64,000 nt of DNA, from contig NZ_JAVIFU010000011.1 in the NCBI RefSeq assembly GCF_031157315.1, positions 124,001-188,000 on the forward strand, written 5' to 3'. A program made the position numbers and the translations under genes. Shown here piece by piece: positions 34,003-43,139 of this stretch. Position 1 is the first letter of the stretch; each line of letters opens with the position of its first letter. The notes beneath the pieces are model-generated. The model was not told the origin of the DNA. It saw only the letters and a program-made list of their open reading frames with translations, and did not search any database. The stretch is from Paenibacillus sp. LHD-38 (GTDB lineage Bacteria > Bacillota > Bacilli > Paenibacillales > Paenibacillaceae).

Positions 34003-35343
34003 TCACCCTTTCACTCCAGATGACATTACGCTTTGCTTCAATTGTTTGGAGGACAATACGGTCACCAATATAACCGGAACAATCATGACGAGTGAAAGCC
34101 CGAGAATGAAGTTTTGCTTCGTATTGCCGTTCATGGACAGGTTGTACAGCGCTACATTCAAGGTCCAGAGACTTTGGTTTTCAGTAACCATCCATGCCCA
34201 GAAGAAATCGTTCCAGTTGCCGATAAACGTCTGCAGAGCGATCAGCGAGATGATCGGCTTCGACAGCGGCATCATAATTTTTGCATACAGGAAGATGTTG
34301 CTTGCCCCGTCTATTCTTGCGGCTTCAAAGTAATCGTTAGGAATGCGGTCAAAAAAGCCTTTGAATAAGTACACATAGAATCCGAATGGGTATAGGAACG
34401 GCAGCAGGAGCGCGATATAATTATTGTAAAATCCCATTGACTTATACATAATCAACTGTGGCAGCATGATGGACGCGAACGGAATCATCATCGCTCCCAG
34501 AAAATATAGAAGCACATAGCGTCCAGCCTTTGGACTGAGTAATCTGGAAATGGCGAAGGCGGTTATCGAACATAGAAAAACCTGCGTAATAATTGCCCAT
34601 CCGATGACAATAACCGTGTTGAAAATAAACGTCAGGAAGCCAAATTGGGCAATTGTCGCATTCTGCGAATAGACATTGGACGGCATCTGCAGATAGTACA
34701 CGAAGCTTTCCAGCAGCAGTACATTTTTGGTTTTCACGCCAGTGCTGGTCAATTTGCCGCTGATATCGTATTTCTCGGAAAATAAACCCGACATCGTCGT
34801 GGTATACTTGTCACTCAAGTCCGACATTTTGGGTTGGTTGTCAAGGCCGTTCGGATCGAATTCGTAGCCAATCGTATCGTTCGCTCTAACATAGCGGTCT
34901 CCGTAGAGCAGCACATCGGATTTCACTACACTGCCTTGGTAGACGCCAAAGTCGCGAATCAGCTCCAGCTTCATCTTATGGGCTCTCGAATAAAAAACGA
35001 TCTTGTTGTCCTTCACCCCATAAAATTTGATCTCAAATATCGATTCTCGCGGCAGTTCGTAGCCGATCGAGAACATGGCGAGCGCATTGTCGCGCATCGC
35101 GGCATCGAGTAAATCCTGCTCCTTACTTGATCCTAGATCGGAATAGTCGACGATGATGGTCATACTTTGCGCCCGATCCGGGAGGATGCTAGGCGGCATG
35201 TCGTAAATCTTCACATTGTCTTTAGCCGAATTGCTGATCGTATAGAGCAGCGGATAGAGCAGCAGGGCGATAAATCCGATGGTAATGGCGTAAGCGACGA
35301 TCTGCAGCCACTTGTCCGCGCCGCTTTTTCTTTCTTTTTCCAT
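34003..35343 (-). CDS. Sugar ABC permease (MalG type) with a large outer insertion
   Basis: 446 residues against about 280 for the family. The first membrane segment (about 13-35) is followed by roughly 190 extra, mainly polar residues (about 45-235) before the other five segments; these should fold on the outer side. The rest is ordinary, with the EAA loop YFEAARIDGASNIFLYAKIMMP and the ending MSSGVKG. The insertion has no motif I recognise and may contact the binding protein or substrate. GGAGGAGG ribosome site; partner permease 18 bp upstream. Confidence 0.88.
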   Translation of the reverse strand: MEKERKSGADKWLQIVAYAITIGFIALLLYPLLYTISNSAKDNVKIYDMPPSILPDRAQSMTIIVDYSDLGSSKEQDLLDAAMRDNALAMFSIGYELPRESIFEIKFYGVKDNKIVFYSRAHKMKLELIRDFGVYQGSVVKSDVLLYGDRYVRANDTIGYEFDPNGLDNQPKMSDLSDKYTTTMSGLFSEKYDISGKLTSTGVKTKNVLLLESFVYYLQMPSNVYSQNATIAQFGFLTFIFNTVIVIGWAIITQVFLCSITAFAISRLLSPKAGRYVLLYFLGAMMIPFASIMLPQLIMYKSMGFYNNYIALLLPFLYPFGFYVYLFKGFFDRIPNDYFEAARIDGASNIFLYAKIMMPLSKPIISLIALQTFIGNWNDFFWAWMVTENQSLWTLNVALYNLSMNGNTKQNFILGLSLVMIVPVILVTVLSSKQLKQSVMSSGVKG

Positions 35344-35361
35344 GCTTAAGACCTCCTCCTT

Positions 35362-36267
35362 CTAGTCTTTTTCTGTACGGTCCAGTCGCATTTGTATAGC
35401 GGATACGATGGCAATGACAACCAGCAAGACCATAGAGGCTGCGGAGCCCCGACCGTAATTGAAATCCTGCTTGAAGGTGTTAAAGATATAGATTCCCATA
35501 GAAGTTGACGCGCCGCTCGGACCGCCGGAAGCAAACATATAAGGGATATCGAGAATTTGCATCGTCTGGATCACCGCCATGACCAGCTGAATAAAGATTA
35601 AGAATCGGATGTTTGGCAAAATGATATAGCGAACTCGCTTCCAACCGACGCAACCGTCCAATTGAGCGGATTCCACGATATCTTTGGAGATGCCTTGGAT
35701 TGCCGACAAATAGAGCAGTACGCTGATTCCTCCTCCGATGACGCCCGGGAAGATGATAGAGAACTTCGTTAAGGAAGGATCGCTTAACCAGGCTTTGGGC
35801 TGGCCTCCGAAAAAGGTAACGATCTGATTCGCAACACCGTAATCCGGATGCCAGATCCATTTCCAAATGATGACGTTTACAGCAGTCGGGATAAGCGCCG
35901 GCAGGATGTATAGGGTCATAAACGCCTGCTTCCAGCGCGATATTTCATTAAGAAACAGAGCTTGAATAATCGGAATAAAAAAAGCCATAATTAAACTCAG
36001 GATCAGAAAGGCAAATGTATTCTCCCAAGCCTGCCAGTAGTAACTTGTGGAGAACATGCGGCTGTAGTTGTCGAATCCAATAAATCTGCCGGGAGAATTG
36101 ATCGGATCGTAATCGAAAAGAGAAATATAAAACGCTTTAAAAATAAGGTAGTACTTGAGCCACGCGGTCAATAAAATAGGCGCCGCGAGCAATAACCATG
36201 GAGCAAGCTTGTGTCTGGTTGAATATTTTTGATTCAGCCATTTTTTTGAGGGTGTTTGGGCTGCCAT
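35362..36267 (-). CDS. Sugar ABC permease (MalF/LplB type)
   Basis: 301 residues, six membrane segments, and a modified EAA loop IVESAQLDGCVGWKRVRYIILP. First gene of the minus-strand operon permease-permease-GH110-GH16, divergent from the binding-protein gene across a 298-bp promoter region (36268-36565). GGAGG ribosome site. The ATPase is not in this locus. Confidence 0.92.
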   Translation of the reverse strand: MAAQTPSKKWLNQKYSTRHKLAPWLLLAAPILLTAWLKYYLIFKAFYISLFDYDPINSPGRFIGFDNYSRMFSTSYYWQAWENTFAFLILSLIMAFFIPIIQALFLNEISRWKQAFMTLYILPALIPTAVNVIIWKWIWHPDYGVANQIVTFFGGQPKAWLSDPSLTKFSIIFPGVIGGGISVLLYLSAIQGISKDIVESAQLDGCVGWKRVRYIILPNIRFLIFIQLVMAVIQTMQILDIPYMFASGGPSGASTSMGIYIFNTFKQDFNYGRGSAASMVLLVVIAIVSAIQMRLDRTEKD

Positions 36268-36565
36268 GATGTAACCTCCGTTTCTGAATATATGAGCTTG
36301 AATATTAGCTTATCAATCGACGGCGGCAGGCGGTAGGATACAAAATTAATTTTGTAGGGACACTTTTTTTACTTTTCATGCGGGTATCAAGTTGTTGTCC
36401 GATGACGGAATCAGAAATAAATAAAGCGCTATCATAAAGTTGAATTTAGGTACCATTAGGTTCAATCCAAAGCCTATAAATTTAAAAAAAACTGATCTAG
36501 ACTTTACTTAACGCCCATATCGAATTCGTTTGGGGGAATAAAAACAAAAAATGGAGGTCAAACAG

Positions 36566-37936
36566 ATGACAAAAAGAAGAATGCTTCTGACATTATTGTC
36601 CCTTATTCTTCTGGTTTCAGTTTTAAGCGCTTGCGGCGGCAGCAATGGTAATACGTCCAATACGGGCGAGCAAGGAGGTTCGGCTGCCAATACAGGTGAT
36701 AAGACTAAGCAGCCTGAGCCTGTCACCTTGACGATGTGGGTCACAAGCCGCGAGCAGGATGATTTCGGAGCTCAAATGGAAAAGGAATTCCTGAACAGCC
36801 ACCCTCACATTACGTTCAACAAAGTAGTGAAGGAAGGCGATCCGGGGAATGAATTCTATCAAGCGGTTGCGGCCGGCAATGCTCCCGATTTTGTGGAGGT
36901 TTCCTTTACGATGATGGATAAATACATGAAGGCTGGAATTGTAGAACCGCTGAACAACTATGTTGGTCAATGGGATGAGTGGAGCAATTTCAATAAAACG
37001 TATGTCGACATGTTTACGGTTGACAGCAAAGTGCTAGGTATTCCTACTAAAGTTTCCCCAATGCTGTTCGGCTACAACAAAGCCCTGTTCGCAAAAGCGG
37101 GCATCACCGAGCTCCCTAAAACTTGGGATGAAGCGTTGGAAGTGGCTAAGAAAATTAATGATCCTTCCGGTCAGGTATCCGGCTACGCGACCTTGGCGGC
37201 TGAATGGACCGAATGGTTCTTCCAATACTATGTATGGCAGGCCGGTGGAGATTTAACGAAACAAAATGCCGACGGTTCAGCTGAATTGACGTTTACGGGT
37301 CCTGCTGTAATCAAAGCTGCAGAGTACTATAAGCAGCTGCGCGCCAATAAGGTGCTGCAATCCGATCTTACTTTGAAATTTGACAACCTGATTGAGAAGT
37401 TCGCTCAGGGCAAGATCGGGATGATGCCGTTCGCTGGGGATTGGGTCAGCTGGGCAATTTCGCTTGGTATGAAGCCGGAGGACATCGGATTGATGCTACC
37501 GCCGGCAGGTCCATCCGGTCAAACTGCTACTGCAATCGGCGGCAGCACCTATGTTATTAATGCGAAAACTGCGCAAGCCCAAAAGGATGCCGCTTGGGAG
37601 TACATCAAGTTCCTAAGCTCGAAGGATTACATGACAAAATTCTATCAGAATGTAGCCAGCAAAGGTGCGGGCAACCCTGTAGTTATGGTTCGCGACGATC
37701 TGAACATCAATGACTTCTTCAACTTCCCTGAAGAGTACGCTGGGGTGCTGAAGAGCGTAACGGACATCGGCCGACTTGAATTCTACGGTAAAGCCGACTT
37801 CGGTGTATACGTAGATCGCGCTGTGCAGAAATTGCTGACGGATCCGAATGCAGATCCGACCAAAGAATTCGAAGCGGCTCAGAAACTGGCTGCCTCGGAA
37901 GTGTTGGATAGTTTTAATGAGAAATCCAAACAATAG
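36566..37936 (+). CDS. Sugar-binding lipoprotein of the polysaccharide locus
   Basis: 456 residues from the ATG after TGGAGGTC (an upstream ATG lies within that ribosome site). Lipobox LSAC with Cys23, Gly/Asn linker, then the family-1 solute-binding fold starting VTLTMWVTSREQDDFGAQMEKEF. Transcribed divergently from the two permeases and followed by the YesMN pair. It should bind the oligosaccharide released by the GH16 enzyme. Confidence 0.9.
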   Translation: MTKRRMLLTLLSLILLVSVLSACGGSNGNTSNTGEQGGSAANTGDKTKQPEPVTLTMWVTSREQDDFGAQMEKEFLNSHPHITFNKVVKEGDPGNEFYQAVAAGNAPDFVEVSFTMMDKYMKAGIVEPLNNYVGQWDEWSNFNKTYVDMFTVDSKVLGIPTKVSPMLFGYNKALFAKAGITELPKTWDEALEVAKKINDPSGQVSGYATLAAEWTEWFFQYYVWQAGGDLTKQNADGSAELTFTGPAVIKAAEYYKQLRANKVLQSDLTLKFDNLIEKFAQGKIGMMPFAGDWVSWAISLGMKPEDIGLMLPPAGPSGQTATAIGGSTYVINAKTAQAQKDAAWEYIKFLSSKDYMTKFYQNVASKGAGNPVVMVRDDLNINDFFNFPEEYAGVLKSVTDIGRLEFYGKADFGVYVDRAVQKLLTDPNADPTKEFEAAQKLAASEVLDSFNEKSKQ

Positions 37937-37952
37937 TTAATGCTGTGAATTG

Positions 37953-37989
37953 TCAAAAGAAGAACTGCTTCTTGCAGTTCTTCTTTTGA
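37953..37989 (+). terminator. Terminator after the sugar-binding protein gene
   Basis: A 16-bp perfect stem (TCAAAAGAAGAACTGC with GCAGTTCTTCTTTTGA) and 5-nt loop; the T-rich 3' arm serves as the T-run. Repeat R3 begins 12 nt later. Confidence 0.88.
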
Positions 37990-38001
37990 TTGAATTCTAA
38001 G

Positions 38002-38090
38002 AAATTATAAGTTTCACTTTATAATGAACTTATAATTCACCGCGAAACGTTTGCTGCACCGTCAAAGGACTGCACTGCCGTTTACGCTTG
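38002..38090 (+). repeat. Dispersed structured repeat, copy R3 (divergent)
   Basis: The most diverged copy. The outer AT-rich arms are AATTATAAG and CTTATAATT, so both arms carry the same extra T/A compared with R1 and pairing is kept. CACCGCGAAACG and the end GCCGTTTACGCTTG are unchanged; the middle (TTTGCTGCACCGTCAAAGGACTG, read in parts) differs. Lies between a terminator and the kinase gene; a TATAAT follows at 38099. Confidence 0.75.
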
Positions 38091-38144
38091 CTTTCATCTA
38101 TAATGGAAATGAATCATGCAAGGTTAAGAAGTAGGTGGGCTTAT

Positions 38145-40007
38145 ATGCTAATCAGAGCGATACGGAATCGATTTATAAGTTTTTCCCATGTTATCATTAA
38201 GGGGTTGCGTACCACACGTATCTTCCAGCGGCTGGTGGTTGCGTTCTTTGTTCTTATTATTTTGCCGTCCCTGTTCATTACGTTCTTCACGTACAACAAG
38301 TACGTAAATGAAATTGAAACCAATATGGAAAAATTTATATCCCTGCTCGTTCAGAATGTTAATGTTCAAATAACGGATAAGTTGAATTCCTTTGAGCGTA
38401 CGGGGGTGCAATTATATTCAGACAGCACATTTATCGATGGCTTACAATCCAAATCGGATGAAAGCCGCCTCATGGTCGGGCGAAAGCTGAACTCCGTCGC
38501 TGTAAACAACGGATATATTGCAAGCCTGCAGGTAGTTACTCCAACGGACCAGTACACGATGATCGACAGCTATGGAGAACGAAACGGCGGTTATATCCGC
38601 GATTTAAAGCGCTTTCGGGAGAGTGAGTATTACACCGAGGCCATGGAGCAGCATGGATATCCCGTTTGGTTCGATACAAGCAGAGTCACTGATCTTTTCT
38701 ATAAAAGCGAGTCCACCAAATATGGCATGACGGATCTCATAACGATGACTCAAGCCGTCTATGATATGGAGACTCACGACTTTGCAGGTGTAATCATCTT
38801 GAATATCAAGATAGGCGTGCTCACGGATTCTCTGAAATCCTATGCCTTCTACGGAAGCGGAAATACGTTTCTCACTGGCCCGAACGGGGCCATTATGGGA
38901 ATTAATCTGAATATATCCGAACCAAACTTTTCTACTGCCAGAGATATTGTTTCGCTGATTGCATCCAACAGGGAGGGAATCTATAACGGAAAGATGGACG
39001 GGATCCGTGTATTTATGGTTTACAAGCAGGTTCCTTACACCGATTTATCGGTTGTTCATATCGTGGATAAAGACAAGCTGCTGCAGCCTGCATACAACAT
39101 CCGCAACTTATGTCTTTCGATTGTAGCCGTACTAATAATGCTGTCCATTATTGTTGCTTATTGGACGACAATCAGCATCTCACAACCATTAAATAAACTG
39201 ATGAGGGCCATGAGCGCTTTTCCCAGAAATGAATTCCATGTCAGCTATACGCCCTCCGGCCAGGACGAGATTACCCTATTAGGCGACCAGTTTATCCAAA
39301 TGGCGGATCATACGAAGACGTTGATCGATCAAATCTACGTCACCGAAATTAAACAGAAAACGTTAGAGCTGAACCATGCAAATGCGGAATTAAATGTTCT
39401 CCAGATGCAGATTAATCCCCATTTCCTATATAACACATTGGACATCATCCGCTGGGAAGCGATGTATGAGGCTGGCGGAGAAAGCAAGGTAACCCGAATG
39501 ATCGATGATTTCTGCAAACTGATGCGTATGACAATCAACAAAGACGAAGAAATCATCACGATTGAAAAGGAATTAGCCCATGCGCTGACCTATATTGATG
39601 TCATTAACTTTAGACATCGCGCCCCCATTTCGCTCACAATTGATTTTGATTTCAGTACGAAGAACTTCTTTATTCCGAGGCTGACAATCCAACCACTGAT
39701 TGAGAATGCGGTCATCCATGCCTTTCATGTAGTGGGGACAGAAGCGCGAATTAACATTACGGGAACAATGGAACATTCCATAATGATGATCCGTGTAACC
39801 GATAACGGTGCGGGAATTCAACCTGACAGGCTGACGGAGCTAACGGACTCTCTGCTAAGCGACAACTCGCCTCAAGGCAGCATCGCTCTTTACAATGTCA
39901 ATCAGAGATTGAAATTGCGCTACGGGAAAAGCTTCGGACTAGTCATAACGAGCGAGCTTGGAGTCGGCACTACCGTGCTCATAAAGCTGCCGGGAATCGA
40001 GAAGTAG
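38145..40007 (+). CDS. YesM-type sensor histidine kinase
   Basis: 620 residues from the ATG preceded by AGTAGGTGGG; the frame is open upstream from TTG 38088 into the end of repeat R3, without a ribosome site. Membrane segment near 30-50, outer dCache-like domain, second segment near 325-350, HAMP, then His_kinase with QINPHFLYNTLDIIRWEA and an ATPase domain with DNGAGIQ and GVGTTVLIKLP. Regulatory partner is the next gene. Probably senses substrate through the binding protein at 36566. Confidence 0.92.
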   Translation: MLIRAIRNRFISFSHVIIKGLRTTRIFQRLVVAFFVLIILPSLFITFFTYNKYVNEIETNMEKFISLLVQNVNVQITDKLNSFERTGVQLYSDSTFIDGLQSKSDESRLMVGRKLNSVAVNNGYIASLQVVTPTDQYTMIDSYGERNGGYIRDLKRFRESEYYTEAMEQHGYPVWFDTSRVTDLFYKSESTKYGMTDLITMTQAVYDMETHDFAGVIILNIKIGVLTDSLKSYAFYGSGNTFLTGPNGAIMGINLNISEPNFSTARDIVSLIASNREGIYNGKMDGIRVFMVYKQVPYTDLSVVHIVDKDKLLQPAYNIRNLCLSIVAVLIMLSIIVAYWTTISISQPLNKLMRAMSAFPRNEFHVSYTPSGQDEITLLGDQFIQMADHTKTLIDQIYVTEIKQKTLELNHANAELNVLQMQINPHFLYNTLDIIRWEAMYEAGGESKVTRMIDDFCKLMRMTINKDEEIITIEKELAHALTYIDVINFRHRAPISLTIDFDFSTKNFFIPRLTIQPLIENAVIHAFHVVGTEARINITGTMEHSIMMIRVTDNGAGIQPDRLTELTDSLLSDNSPQGSIALYNVNQRLKLRYGKSFGLVITSELGVGTTVLIKLPGIEK

Positions 40008-40050
40008 GATAGGACACTTCGCATCCATGATGAGAACAGGAGGAAAGGAC

Positions 40051-41613
40051 ATGTACTATAATGTATTACTCGTAGACGATGAAGAAATTGTATGCGATGG
40101 ATTAACCCGATTTGTCAATTGGGAAGAGCTTGGATACCGGGTAGTTTCATCCGCAAGCTCGGTAGCTCAAGCTCTTGTATATATGGAGTCCTCGCCTGTC
40201 GATCTTGTCATTAGCGATATTCGGATGCCGGTTCAGAACGGGCTGCAGCTCATGGAGATCATCCAGTCAGAATATCCTGCTGTGCGTACGATCATTTTAA
40301 GCGGGTACGGCGAATTTGAATACGCGCGGCAGGCTTTGCGGCTCGGGGCGAGCGATTTTCTCACGAAGCCCGTAAACTTTGGAGAGCTGAAAAAACTGTT
40401 GATCAACATCAAGAAGGAGCTGGACCAGGAACGCCAGGAGGACCGCAATCGAAAAGAATATAGGCAGATGCATCTTCATCATGTATTAAACAGCTTGGCG
40501 AAAGGATATATTGTCGATGATCAGGAGGAGCAGGCTGAGCTAGCCGGATTGCCTTGGGACCGAGAATACTGTTTAATCCGGTTTCAACACCAGCAGTTCT
40601 ACAACGAACAAGCGGATCTGAATGATGTTAAGGAGCTCATTTCCCGAATCGCCAGCCAGGCTGCCGCCGATAAAGGCTCTGTCTGGGTCTTCAATAATGA
40701 ACGGAGCGAGATCGCCTGCTTATGGATGCCTCCAGTGGAAGGAGATACGACGGATTATTTGAAGGCGCTAACAGAAAGCCTGGAAAGTCATCAGATTGAG
40801 GCTGTACTGGGAATCAGTGAAAGGCATCGTCGACTGGATCATTTGAAAGAGGCATACTTGGAAGCGGGACGGGCGCTGCAGTATGCGATGCTCCATCATG
40901 ACCGGAAAATAACTCATTATCGCGAGATTGATCATGTGCTGCTCACCGACTATCGGATCGATGAGACGCTGGCTGCCGAAATCCTGGATCTGCTGGCCTC
41001 GCCTGAGCAGTGGAGCCGCATCGAAGCGATTATTTATTCCACAATAGATGCCATGAATTACGAAGGCTGCAAACCCCATGAAATTCAAGCCTTCTGCATT
41101 CAGATTCTGTTCATGATCAGCCAGAATCTTTATAGTATCCATAACATGAAGTCTTCTGCCAAAACAGACAATGTCATGTTCGCGACGGTTCGCGCCTTGT
41201 TGCTTTCTTCCGATTTGACTAGCATGAAGGACAGCATTGCAGGAGCTCTCGATCGGATGAATCAGGAACTGAATCCAGTGGATCAGGAAGCGAAGTCAAG
41301 CCATACGATTGCCAAGGTGCAGCGTTATATCGATGAGCATTATGCGCAGAATATCAGCTTAACGACTCTTTCCAATGTGTTCTTTATACATCCGATCTAT
41401 TTAAGCCGTTTATTCAAAGAAAAGACGGGCAAGAATTATCTTGACTATGTGACAGAGGTCAGAATCATGCGAGCCAAAGAATTGCTGAAAAATCCCGCAT
41501 TAAAGGTGTATGAGATTTGCCAAATGGTTGGATATGACAGTCCGCGCTATTTTAGCAAGTTATTCAAAAGCTTAACGGGCATGACGCCGAAGGAATATAA
41601 AGAGTATACATGA
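40051..41613 (+). CDS. YesN-type response regulator with AraC output domain
   Basis: 520 residues from the ATG after AGGAGGAAAGG. Receiver with Asp56 (SDIRMPVQNG) and Lys106 (FLTKP); C-terminal AraC/XylS domain with VFFIHPIYLSRLFKEKTGKNY and LTGMTPKEYKEY. Likely activates the divergent permease-glycosidase operon and the binding-protein gene. Confidence 0.93.
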   Translation: MYYNVLLVDDEEIVCDGLTRFVNWEELGYRVVSSASSVAQALVYMESSPVDLVISDIRMPVQNGLQLMEIIQSEYPAVRTIILSGYGEFEYARQALRLGASDFLTKPVNFGELKKLLINIKKELDQERQEDRNRKEYRQMHLHHVLNSLAKGYIVDDQEEQAELAGLPWDREYCLIRFQHQQFYNEQADLNDVKELISRIASQAAADKGSVWVFNNERSEIACLWMPPVEGDTTDYLKALTESLESHQIEAVLGISERHRRLDHLKEAYLEAGRALQYAMLHHDRKITHYREIDHVLLTDYRIDETLAAEILDLLASPEQWSRIEAIIYSTIDAMNYEGCKPHEIQAFCIQILFMISQNLYSIHNMKSSAKTDNVMFATVRALLLSSDLTSMKDSIAGALDRMNQELNPVDQEAKSSHTIAKVQRYIDEHYAQNISLTTLSNVFFIHPIYLSRLFKEKTGKNYLDYVTEVRIMRAKELLKNPALKVYEICQMVGYDSPRYFSKLFKSLTGMTPKEYKEYT

Positions 41614-41819
41614 ATATTGATCATCTCCCTGGTTTTGCATAGTTGCAAATGCAGATGCCGTACGTCTTTATTTAATATACATTATGGTTTATTATCACTA
41701 GCGTTGCATTAATCTTCTCCGAATCTTCATAATATTCAGCCATTTATTTGTCTAGGCAACAAAAAAAATCCTTTACAATGGAATGGCAGGTAGCATAATC
41801 CACCGAAAGGATTACAGGT

Positions 41820-42071
41820 ATGGACAAGGATACCCTATTTTCTTCATTTGGTAAATGGCTAGCGCCGATTTGTACGAAAACGTTCAAAGATCGAGTTACC
41901 CAAACAGGCCAAGATAAATACGTCAAAAAGCTCACGACACTGGCATACTTCAAACTCTTTCTTCATGCTGAGCTGCAAGGACGCGATGGTCTTCGGGACA
42001 AGTGGGCTGTGGGCTTTCAGAACCGGACGGTTGTCGGCGGGTTTTATATAAAGCTGTTACATCCGTTTTAA
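41820..42071 (+). pseudogene. IS4-type transposase N-terminal remnant
   Basis: MDKDTLFSSFGKWLAPICTKTF and DKYVKKLTTLAYFKLFLHAELQGRDGLR match the N-terminal domain (DUF4372-like) of IS4-family transposases. After about 60 codons the sequence leaves the family (a deletion or frameshift) and the DDE catalytic domain is absent. Upstream, AATCCTTT (41768) and AAAGGATT (41806) form an inverted pair like an IS leader hairpin. Confidence 0.78.
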
Positions 42072-42087
42072 CGGGAGATATGGAAAG

Positions 42088-42872
42088 TGAGAGTTGTAGC
42101 TTTTCGGCTAACGATAGTGCCGCTTGTTACCGTCAACCCAGATTTGAGTAAAGGCAGTTTGGTCGGGTTTTATTGGATTCCATTATCGAGTATTATAGAT
42201 GATCTGATTCATGATTAGGGATATGATCTGAAGAAAGTGTTCGTCGCTTAGACGAAGGACACTTTGCTTATTACCGCGGTAAGCGGGTTTTTAAAATTAA
42301 TTCGTAACGATACTTTGCCTAAGAATAAATTGGACGAGTATATCGATATCAGTCTTAACGAGCTTAAACGTATGGAAGTTGTTATTTCTAATTACCTTGC
42401 CATTGGCAAACCACATGATAAACAGAAGGTACGAACAGACCTTTTATATCAGCTACAAAACACAATCGATGTGATGATACCGTATGGAAATATGTACAAT
42501 GTTCAGATTGAGTTAATAAAACCGCACGCCCCTGTTTGGATTATGGCTGATTCGGATGAGATTAAGCAAGTGATCGTTAATTTCATTAAAAATGCGATAG
42601 AAGCATGTTCGGAGGTTTTGGACGGAAAAGTATCGTTAAGTTTGTCACTTGATGGTAAGGATGCCATTCTTATCATCAATGATAACGGGATTGGCATGAA
42701 TAAAGACCAGGAAAACCGTCTGGGTACCATTTATTTTTCAACTAAATCAAACGGTACAGTCCTAGGGCTTACCTTTTCATTTCAGGTCATACGTGCGCTG
42801 GGGGGGACTATATCCATCAATAGTCAACCTCAAGTAGGCACAGAATTTAACATTACCATCCCCCTTGCATGA
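42088..42872 (+). pseudogene. Sporulation-kinase-like histidine kinase, degraded N-terminus
   Basis: The open part (from TTG 42264, 202 codons) reads TAVSGFLKLIRN, ELKRMEVVISNYLAIGKP, then a complete ATPase domain with NFIKNAIEA, INDNGIGM and GTEFNITIP. It resembles Kin-type sporulation kinases, but the HEIRNP phospho-acceptor box that should precede LTAV is destroyed. Upstream, in a compatible frame, VNPDLSKGSLVGFYWIPLSSIIDDLIHD followed by two stops looks like decayed kinase N-terminus. Without the His it cannot autophosphorylate. Confidence 0.75.
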
Positions 42873-42985
42873 CGTCTTCTCTTTATTTTCCTTGAACAAT
42901 GAAAGAATGGTGGAAAGTCTGATAATACTATGAAGTTAACTGAAGCCCACGAACATAGCGTTCAGTGGGCTTCTTTGGCTATTAT

Positions 42986-43135
42986 TTAATTTTCACAAGC
43001 TACCCCGTCTTTGTCACGATCTAGTTTGAAACTGTAACCAGGATCACCTTCAAAAACTGGCGAAGCTCCAGCAGTTAAATAGAGAAGGCTGTCTTCATTC
43101 TTGCCAGCTATGGCGTACGACAATTCCGCTATCCT
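42986..43135 (-). pseudogene. Excalibur-domain fragment
   Basis: The minus-strand frame ends GDPGYSFKLDRDKDGVACEN, the conserved calcium-binding-like Excalibur motif (DxDxDGxxCE) found at the C-terminus of surface nucleases and small secreted proteins. No signal peptide or own start can be found; the frame runs back into the HAD gene. Probably the tail of a deleted gene. Confidence 0.6.
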
Positions 43136-43139
43136 GCTA

